Of a stretch of 64,000 nt of DNA, positions 58,901-64,000 are shown piece after piece. Every line of letters begins with the position of its first letter. Within the stretch, counting starts at the first letter, position 1. The notes under the pieces were generated by a model that was not told the origin of the DNA, did not search any database, and saw nothing but the letters and a program-made list of their open reading frames with translations. The translations under genes and the position numbers were made by a program. This stretch comes from Corynebacterium sp. HMSC08A12 (GTDB lineage: Bacteria; Actinomycetota; Actinomycetes; Mycobacteriales; Mycobacteriaceae): positions 300,745 through 364,744 of the forward strand of contig NZ_KV789168.1 in NCBI RefSeq assembly GCF_001807485.1, written 5' to 3'.

Positions 58901-59603
58901 CGTGGGAGACGATCTCCACGATCGGGGCGATCAGCTTCACCGCCGCCTCCGGCAAGGTGGCACACAGCGGACCTACCTGGCGCGGTTCGTCGGCCAGCTC
59001 GGCCACAACTGCCCGCGCAATGTCGGCGGCGTCGGCTCCCTCCCCACTGTCCCCACTGTCTTCGCTGTCCGCCCGGCGGTTATCCACCAGCTCGATCAGC
59101 TCCGGCACCCAGTCAGAGGCGATGCCCACGTGGGCAAACAGGCGCCCGAGCTCCCCGTCCGGCCCGCCGGATACCGCATCCATGGGATCCAGCCCAGCGG
59201 CGGAAAGTAGCTCCCCAAACCGCCCCTCGATCAGCTGGGTACGTGTGGGCGTCGGCTCCAAACCAAGGCCGTACCAGTACTCGGCTGGCAGTTCCGAGAC
59301 CTCATGGAACCGCGCGGCGCGGGAGAGCAACGTGGCGATCGTCAGCGCGGGACAGGCCTGCAGCAAGGCCTCCTCTGTGGAACCGGCGGCGACCTGGCGG
59401 GCGATGAAGGTGCCGAAGAAGCGGCTGGTGCGCTCCAGCTCGTCGCCGTCGATGTCTAGCTCTACGAAAAGTTCCACGTCGGCCAGCTTTCCGGCCAGAG
59501 CCGCCTCGGTGGACGAGGCCCACGGCAGGAGCGAATCCTGCATGTCGGAGATCGGGCTGGTGGTAGGTGCTGTGCTGGCTGGGATCTTCTCGCTAGAACT
59601 CAC
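55968..59603 (-). CDS. 1211-residue protein of unknown function between smc and ftsY
   Basis: Not recognised. No signal peptide, TM helix or nucleotide motif is seen. Residues 1-270 are helical and acidic, 270-960 are rich in beta-strand-like sequence with many Val, Thr and Asp turns (possibly several Ig-like sandwich modules), and 960-1211 are helical again with a basic end. GTG 59603 is chosen: TAGGAT on the minus strand is 6 nt upstream, inside the 21-nt gap after smc. The frame is intact and codon use is like its neighbours. A copy-like GGCGTCAGAAGAAAAAGAA occurs at 56577-56595. Confidence 0.75.
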   Translation of the reverse strand: MSSSEKIPASTAPTTSPISDMQDSLLPWASSTEAALAGKLADVELFVELDIDGDELERTSRFFGTFIARQVAAGSTEEALLQACPALTIATLLSRAARFHEVSELPAEYWYGLGLEPTPTRTQLIEGRFGELLSAAGLDPMDAVSGGPDGELGRLFAHVGIASDWVPELIELVDNRRADSEDSGDSGEGADAADIARAVVAELADEPRQVGPLCATLPEAAVKLIAPIVEIVSHAAAHPDSWEYTLPAVELPALILEDVIEELRERPVGTQDRRHSVGVAHREDQPRLQLDTLRQRVVLRLPSQPLESEGKVHTEVRWRVDFDGEPAAFRTMHADNAGRAVTEILDIPVRQPLRKVSVRNANDGQHWQLPLVDTEDPVLVFTIRGTDLTDRVSLHHEQVYVVVPSETSAVDPVTGADIPVLEEQPMKSWNGWVIRRLDLSECLSLHIAKPGERSPSMAGVRAVDPRQRAQFVEPDDVVGGVETTSGKVIHSQSLQVEFPPTISGADEIWYLSVSAYGGPGETGEAVSDEEPLEVPAEGGVFDVFDPEAWDSPWVGEYLVRLRGPRNESFRHEYALVEGLSLEMEFGGPSTQTRLPMAGGLSPVTVRLLPGEKPFEKIPPQKLGPTDRFSTTVVQTDAGDALPVIVKPSRLRYQLTMQGEDPMWRTDPIEVSARSIDTQTRFRVRPGFRPGMGSKAKNLALMDDARVVIRNHHGSPVRTLKLETIDEVTWFVDLASAAGSLATLTSGAIELEFVEDRRVSVRLARIVPGFDYTASVDGDALFIHGEDESEETPVQFGAPGAGAWVWPITAPWQAAYFVELQATPSAAGTLDQGTLAQGTLPAELVGAGPLSVQLFGRDRFNYLRAPVAAGQHAAVAQAEGYFGANKEDADTDPWVQLAAFLAGESEELPSDTATLSTLWDVQAGWLRGRFDVLDNLRTALTNNPRESVHAMSQSLVPAADRPAQFILSGLVHSTLVGAEAERSNTPWIAALEILGDMSLVDPEGASEEKEQDKRLRQELKKVAGQPAVQTVDTGRDVSLDTACIDSTTVQIAHMDPAQQKAVLDMFFGKAGVVPGALSEENSRLIAVFETFNKRAELSELLGDPELMKTAVTLLRKVKAANRQLYLSARVRFDRLEGVDTDTPENRWALAPVISMVFALATRMYAHKKMSSLGKLLSAYPGWAAMARLVPDLVTGDIVMADAMVRGVFGPTV
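56577..56595 (-). repeat. Loose copy of the dispersed word
   Basis: GGCGTCAGAAGAAAAAGAA read on the minus strand, encoding GASEEKE in a linker of the 1211-residue protein. Confidence 0.35.
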
Positions 59604-59609
59604 GCGACC

Positions 59610-59615
59610 ATCCTA
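59610..59615 (-). promoter_or_regulatory. Candidate -10 element of the 1211-residue protein gene
   Basis: TAGGAT on the minus strand, 6 nt before GTG 59603, between the smc stop and the start codon. Confidence 0.4.
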
Positions 59616-59624
59616 CGTCACCGG

Positions 59625-62600
59625 TCAGGCGGTCTTCTCGGGAGCCATCCTCTGCGAAATCACCCTGGTCACGCCGTCGCCGCGCATTGTCACACCGTAC
59701 AGCACATTGGCTACGTCCATGGTGGGCTTCTGGTGGGTAATAACGATCAGCTGGGAATCCTTCCGCAGCTCCTCGAACAGGGCGATCAGGCGCCGCAGGT
59801 TCACGTCGTCCAGGGCAGCCTCAACCTCGTCCATCACGTAGAACGGGCTCGGGCGGGCCTTGAAAATCGCCACCAGCATCGCCAGCGCGGTCAGGGACTT
59901 CTCGCCACCGGACAGCAGCGACAGGCGCTTGACCTTCTTGCCCGGCGGGCGGGCCTCGACCTCGATGCCGGTGGTCAGCATGTCGTCCGGGTCGGTAAGC
60001 ACCAGGCGACCTGCGCCTCCCGGGAACAGGGTGCTGAAGACCTGCGGGAAGGCAACCTCGACGTCCTGCCAGGCCTCGGTGAACAGCTGCAGGATCGTGG
60101 CATCCACGTCCGCGATCACCTCGTGCAGGTCGTTGCGCGCCCGCTCCACGTCGTCCAGCTGCTGGGCCAGGAAGTTGTAGCGTTCCTCCAGCGCCTTGAA
60201 CTCCTCCAGCGCCAGCGGGTTCACCTTACCCAGGGAGTTCAGTGCCTTCTCGGCCTTCTTCAGCTCGGCCTTGGTGGCTGCCGCGTCGAAGTCCTCCGGC
60301 AGTTCCTCGGCCAGCAGCTGCTCGGCGGTGAGCCCCAGTTGTTCCATCGCGCCGGCCACCGCCTGCTCGATCTTGACCTGCGCCTGGGTGCGCGCCAGCT
60401 CGGCGGAGTGCGCGTTGTCGTTCATGCGCCCCAGGTGCGCGGTCAGTGCGGAGACCTTGTCGCGCTGCTGTGCCATCGTGGATTGCCACTGCTTGTGCGC
60501 CTGCTCGGTGTGCGAGCGGTTGGCCTCGGCGGTGGCCAGCGCGTCGGCGATGCGTTCGGCGATGCGCTGGGCCTGTTCGCGCACGCAGGTGGCCATCTCG
60601 CGGGCGGCTGCTCGGCGGGCCTGTTGCTGCTGGTGATGCTTGCGCGCAGCTTCTTCTGCGCGAGCCTGCCGGCGCAGGTTCTCTGCCTTGCCGCGGGTGG
60701 ATTGCGCGCGTTCCTCGGCGGTGCGCTGGGCCAGGCGGGCTTCCATCTCCATGGCCTTGACCTGCGAAAGGTGCAGCGCGGCGGCATCTCGCTCGGCCGA
60801 AGAGGGCTCGGTCGTGTGCTCCTCGTCGTCCACGCGCGCCACGCGGTCGGCCAGCTCGTCGAGTTCCTCGGTGGCCTTCGCCAGGCGCTGCTCGGCGGAT
60901 TGTTGCTCGGCGGTGCTGCGCTCCAGTTGGCGCTGCGCGGCCTCGCCCTGCTTCTGCAGTGCGCTCAGGCGCTTAGCCGCCGCATCGCGCAGTGCCCGGT
61001 GCTCCTGCTCCGCCGCGCGCGCTGCAGCCGCCGCGGTGCGCAGGTCGCTGGCCGCGTCGAGCGCACCGGATAGTGCGGCCTGCAGGTCGCCTAGTTCCTT
61101 CTTTTTCTTCGTGACGCCCTCTGTCTCCGCCGCGATCCTATCCGCCAACTCGACAGGGGTGGTCCCGCCGGAACCGCTGGCGACCCACCCGGCGCCGTAG
61201 ACGGAGCCGTCCTTCGTCACCGCACGCAGGCGAGGGTCCGCAGCCACGACCTTCCGGGCTTCCGCCGCACTGCCCACGGCCACCACGTCCACCAGCAGGG
61301 CAGTCAGGGGGCGCAGCAGGTCGGCGGGCACGTCCATCAGGTCCAGCAGCCACCTGCCTGCGGAGACGTCCGTATCCAGGCGGAACGTCGCGCTCGCTTC
61401 CCCCTCCGGGGATCCCGGGTCGAGCAGCACCGCGCGGCCTTCGCGGGCATCGGTAAGGGCGGAGATGAGGGCGTCAGAAAGAGGGGCAACAATTCCCGAG
61501 CTCGCCGCATCGCCCAAAACGGCGGCCGCGGCGGCACCCCATCCGTCGTCAATGTGCAGCTGCTCGGCCAGGCGGCGGGTGGCGATGCCCTCCTTGTCGG
61601 CGGCGCGGACAACCACCGCAGCGCCGTCGGTGGGTGTCAGGCGGTCCTGCCAGGCGGCAATGGTGGCCTCGGCGGTGGCGATGTCGCGCTCCAGCTGCAG
61701 CTGCTCGGCGCGCAACTGTTCGGCGCGCTCCTCCGCGCCGGCGGCTTCGCGGTCGGCCTGTGTGCGGGTTTCCTCCAGGTCGCCGCCCGAAGCCTCGGTC
61801 TCGCGCAGAGCCTCCTCCGCCTCTGTGATGTCCTCCATCAGGCTGTCGAGGGTTTCCCGCTGCTCGGCAGCATTTTCTTGCAGGCGCTCGACCTCCGCGG
61901 CGGCGTTGTCGCGCTGGGTGGCGGCGGCCTCGTGCTGGGCCAGCAGGCGCACCACGCCCTCGCGCCGGTCGGCAATGGCGCGGACCTGGGCGAAGTGTTC
62001 TTGTTCGGCGGCGTGGGCGGCCTCCTCTGCCTCGGCGACCTGTTCGGCGATCGTCTCCAGCTTCTCGGCGGCGATCTCCACGTTCTCTTCCAGCTCCGCC
62101 TGCTCCTCGGCGGCGCGCTCGGCGCGTTCCAGCAGCTCTTGCGGGTCGGGGCCCGACCATTCGGCGACCTGAGCCTGATCCGCGCGGTCGCTGGCGATGC
62201 GCAAAGTGGCGGAGTTCTTCTCCTGCACCGCGGACAACCGGTACCAGAGGTTCTTGGCCGCCTCGGCTTCCTCCAGGGCGGTGCGCAGTTCTTCCTCTGT
62301 GACGGCCAGGGTCTCGCTGTGTTCTTCCAGCTCAGCCTGTAGTTCGGCGCGCTGTTCGGCCAGCATTTCGCTGCGGCGCGTGGAGTCGTTGAGCTCCTCG
62401 GATAACTGCTTGACCTTGTGCGCGGCCAGCTGTACGCGCGTGCTGCGGATGGTGGCCTGCACGGCGGAGGCCTTCTGCGCGGCCTCTGCCTGGCGCGCCA
62501 ACGGCCCGAGCTGTTTGCGCAGCTCGTCGGTGAGGTCGTGCAGACGGTCGAGGTTAGCCTGCATGTTGACGAGCTTGCGTTGCGCCTTTTCTTTTCGACG

Positions 62601-63113
62601 CCGATGCTTCAGCACACCAGCGGCCTCCTCGATGAAGGCGCGGCGCTCCTCGGGGCGGGATTCCAAGATCTGTGATAGTCGGCCTTGTCCGACGATCACG
62701 TGCATTTCGCGGCCGATGCCGGAGTCACTCAGCAGCTCCTGGATGTCCATCAGGCGAGCCTTGGCGCCGTTGATCTCGTATTCCGAGGCACCGTCGCGGA
62801 ACATGCGGCGGGTGATGGAAACCTCGGAATATTCGATGGGCAGCTTGCCATCGGAGTTGTCGATGGTCAGTGTGACTTCCGCGCGCCCCAGTGGTTTACG
62901 GTCCCCCGTTCCGGCGAAGATGACGTCTTCCATCTTCCCGCCGCGCAGGGTCTTAGCGCCCTGCTCCCCCATGACCCAGGCCAAGGCATCTACGACATTG
63001 GATTTTCCGGAGCCGTTCGGCCCCACAACGGCGCAGATGCCTGGCTCTAATTTCAGGGTCGTCGCGGACGCAAAGGACTTGAATCCTTTGAGCGTCAACG
63101 ACTTTAAGTGCAT
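59625..63113 (-). CDS. smc: Chromosome segregation protein SMC
   Basis: The condensin ATPase that organises and separates chromosomes. The 1162-residue protein has Walker A VGPNGSGKSNVVDAL (near 30-44), a long coiled coil, a hinge (about 500-650), a second coiled coil, then the signature LSGGEKSLTALA and Walker B YVMDEVEAALDD. A copy of the dispersed word just after the hinge encodes EGVTKKKKELG (near 668). TAGCAT on the minus strand, 6 nt before ATG, suggests a leaderless mRNA. The AgcS gene ends 20 nt upstream. Confidence 0.97.
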   Translation of the reverse strand: MHLKSLTLKGFKSFASATTLKLEPGICAVVGPNGSGKSNVVDALAWVMGEQGAKTLRGGKMEDVIFAGTGDRKPLGRAEVTLTIDNSDGKLPIEYSEVSITRRMFRDGASEYEINGAKARLMDIQELLSDSGIGREMHVIVGQGRLSQILESRPEERRAFIEEAAGVLKHRRRKEKAQRKLVNMQANLDRLHDLTDELRKQLGPLARQAEAAQKASAVQATIRSTRVQLAAHKVKQLSEELNDSTRRSEMLAEQRAELQAELEEHSETLAVTEEELRTALEEAEAAKNLWYRLSAVQEKNSATLRIASDRADQAQVAEWSGPDPQELLERAERAAEEQAELEENVEIAAEKLETIAEQVAEAEEAAHAAEQEHFAQVRAIADRREGVVRLLAQHEAAATQRDNAAAEVERLQENAAEQRETLDSLMEDITEAEEALRETEASGGDLEETRTQADREAAGAEERAEQLRAEQLQLERDIATAEATIAAWQDRLTPTDGAAVVVRAADKEGIATRRLAEQLHIDDGWGAAAAAVLGDAASSGIVAPLSDALISALTDAREGRAVLLDPGSPEGEASATFRLDTDVSAGRWLLDLMDVPADLLRPLTALLVDVVAVGSAAEARKVVAADPRLRAVTKDGSVYGAGWVASGSGGTTPVELADRIAAETEGVTKKKKELGDLQAALSGALDAASDLRTAAAAARAAEQEHRALRDAAAKRLSALQKQGEAAQRQLERSTAEQQSAEQRLAKATEELDELADRVARVDDEEHTTEPSSAERDAAALHLSQVKAMEMEARLAQRTAEERAQSTRGKAENLRRQARAEEAARKHHQQQQARRAAAREMATCVREQAQRIAERIADALATAEANRSHTEQAHKQWQSTMAQQRDKVSALTAHLGRMNDNAHSAELARTQAQVKIEQAVAGAMEQLGLTAEQLLAEELPEDFDAAATKAELKKAEKALNSLGKVNPLALEEFKALEERYNFLAQQLDDVERARNDLHEVIADVDATILQLFTEAWQDVEVAFPQVFSTLFPGGAGRLVLTDPDDMLTTGIEVEARPPGKKVKRLSLLSGGEKSLTALAMLVAIFKARPSPFYVMDEVEAALDDVNLRRLIALFEELRKDSQLIVITHQKPTMDVANVLYGVTMRGDGVTRVISQRMAPEKTA
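61099..61118 (-). repeat. Dispersed word GGCGTCACGAAGAAAAAGAA in smc
   Basis: Copy within the coiled coil next to the SMC hinge, encoding GVTKKKKE. Confidence 0.5.
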
Positions 63114-63119
63114 TGCCTG

Positions 63120-63125
63120 ATGCTA
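63120..63125 (-). promoter_or_regulatory. Candidate -10 element of smc (leaderless spacing)
   Basis: TAGCAT on the minus strand, 6 nt before ATG 63113. Confidence 0.4.
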
Positions 63126-63133
63126 TCAAACAG

Positions 63134-64000
63134 CTAGGCGGTTGCCCCGGTGGGAGCCTCGCGGCGCTGGCACTCCGGGTCCGTGCCATCCCAGCACTCG
63201 ACGTTCTTCAACTCCGGCAGGCTGTCGCGGTGGAAGATCGGATCCATGCCCGCGGCCTTCTGCTGGGAGAAGTCCCGCAGCAGCTTGATGGCCACACCGC
63301 CCAGCGGGACGATGGCGCAGAGGTTGATCAGAACCATCGTCGCGGCGAAGGTGTCGGCCAGAGACCAGACCAGCGGGACGGTACCGATGGCGCCACCGAA
63401 CACACAGAGCACCACAAGCACGCGGAAGACGTTCAGCTTGGTCTTGGACTTGGTGAAGTACTCCACGTTCGCCTGAGCAAGGTAGTAGTTGCCCAGCACG
63501 GAGGAGAACGCCAGGAAGAACAGGATGATCGTGATGAAGTGAGTGCCCCACTCGCCCACCTGTGCAGATAGCGCGCTCTGGGTCAGGTTGGCAGTCTGCA
63601 CGCCTTCACCATAAGCCGGATCGGAGAGCAGGATGATGAAGGCCGTGATGGTACAAACCACCAGCGTGTCGAAATACACGCCCAGGGTCTGCACCAGACC
63701 CTGCTTGACCGGGTGCGATACTGCCGCGGTGGCGGCGGCGTTCGGTGCAGAGCCCTGGCCGGCCTCGTTGGAGAACAGACCACGGCGCATGCCGTTCATG
63801 AACGCTGCGCCCAAGGTGGCACCGGCGATCTCCTTGATGCCCAGGGCGTGCTCCACGATGGTGCCGAACATCGCCGGAACTTCGCTGATGTTGATGGCCA
63901 GCACGATCACGCCCAACAGAATGTAGGCACTGGCCATGAGCGGGACGATCACCTGTGTGGCGTTAGCGATGCGCTTCACGCCGCCGAAGATCACCAGCGC
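63134..64000 (-). CDS. Sodium:alanine symporter family carrier (AgcS), C-terminal part
   Basis: About 289 C-terminal residues of an AGCS amino-acid:cation symporter; the start lies beyond the right edge. Several TM helices are visible, with the family segments GLFSNEAGQGSAPNAAATA and the later YYLAQANVEYF and GTVPLVWSLADTFAATM. It should import alanine, glycine or a related amino acid with sodium. It ends in a polar cytoplasmic tail. It lies directly upstream of smc on the same strand. Confidence 0.9.
   Translation of the reverse strand, partial: ALVIFGGVKRIANATQVIVPLMASAYILLGVIVLAINISEVPAMFGTIVEHALGIKEIAGATLGAAFMNGMRRGLFSNEAGQGSAPNAAATAAVSHPVKQGLVQTLGVYFDTLVVCTITAFIILLSDPAYGEGVQTANLTQSALSAQVGEWGTHFITIILFFLAFSSVLGNYYLAQANVEYFTKSKTKLNVFRVLVVLCVFGGAIGTVPLVWSLADTFAATMVLINLCAIVPLGGVAIKLLRDFSQQKAAGMDPIFHRDSLPELKNVECWDGTDPECQRREAPTGATA

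Overview
The window comes from a high-GC Corynebacterium chromosome (by eye a little over 60% GC). The genus call rests on four things: a mycothione reductase; a malate:quinone oxidoreductase; a heme exporter divergent from a two-component system (HrtBA/ChrSA layout); and the remains of amtB-glnK between ftsY and ffh, where Corynebacterium glutamicum carries amtB-glnK-glnD. A lipophilic species of the C. jeikeium type is plausible, but the species cannot be settled here. No rRNA, tRNA, CRISPR array or insertion sequence was seen.

Layout. 1-3594: nusA (partial), rimP, a Tat/lipoprotein DUF4439 gene and proS. 3.6-13.8 kb: short, often convergent units with yaaA, cobA, selO, mqo, an alpha/beta hydrolase coupled to mtr, an SDR oxidoreductase, a DUF1648 membrane protein, an HNH endonuclease and an AhpD-like protein. 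13.8-16.6 kb: map and a class B penicillin-binding lipoprotein. 16.6-20.1 kb: heme stress module, chrA-chrS divergent from hrtB-hrtA. 20.1-30.2 kb: conserved actinobacterial backbone ispG, rip1, dxr, DUF2631, rlmN, lapA-like, cdsA, frr, pyrH, tsf, rpsB. 30.7-37.6 kb: an M23-like protein, then xerC, dprA, comM, yraN, DUF2469, rnhB, lepB and rplS on the minus strand. 37.7-48.0 kb: tex and a choline/glycine betaine locus (two BCCT carriers, betaine aldehyde dehydrogenase, divergent choline dehydrogenase), which separates rplS from trmD-rimM. 48.0-53.4 kb: trmD, rimM, gdhA, rpsP, ffh. 53.5-64 kb: an Amt-PII chimera, ftsY, a 1211-residue protein of unknown function, smc and part of an AgcS amino-acid symporter.

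How the parts work together. The ribosome, tRNA and secretion genes (rimP, rimM, trmD, rpsP, rplS, rpsB, tsf, frr, rlmN, ffh, ftsY, lepB) form the housekeeping core, with isoprenoid (dxr, ispG), phospholipid (cdsA) and envelope-stress (rip1) genes among them. ChrSA should sense heme and drive HrtBA export. The bet locus should import choline (BetT), oxidise it to betaine (BetA, BetB) and import ready-made betaine (the second BCCT carrier).

Most notable: (1) a 250-codon gene that looks like amtB and glnK collapsed by two in-frame deletions; (2) a short dispersed DNA word, GGCGTCACCAAAAAAGAA and near variants, in unrelated genes and spacers, often read as a Lys-rich insert; (3) about eleven AAAATTTT words in GC-rich DNA; (4) widespread leaderless promoter-start spacing; (5) convergent gene pairs that nearly always overlap at their stop codons; (6) a cdsA frame with no ordinary start codon over its N-terminal 42 codons.
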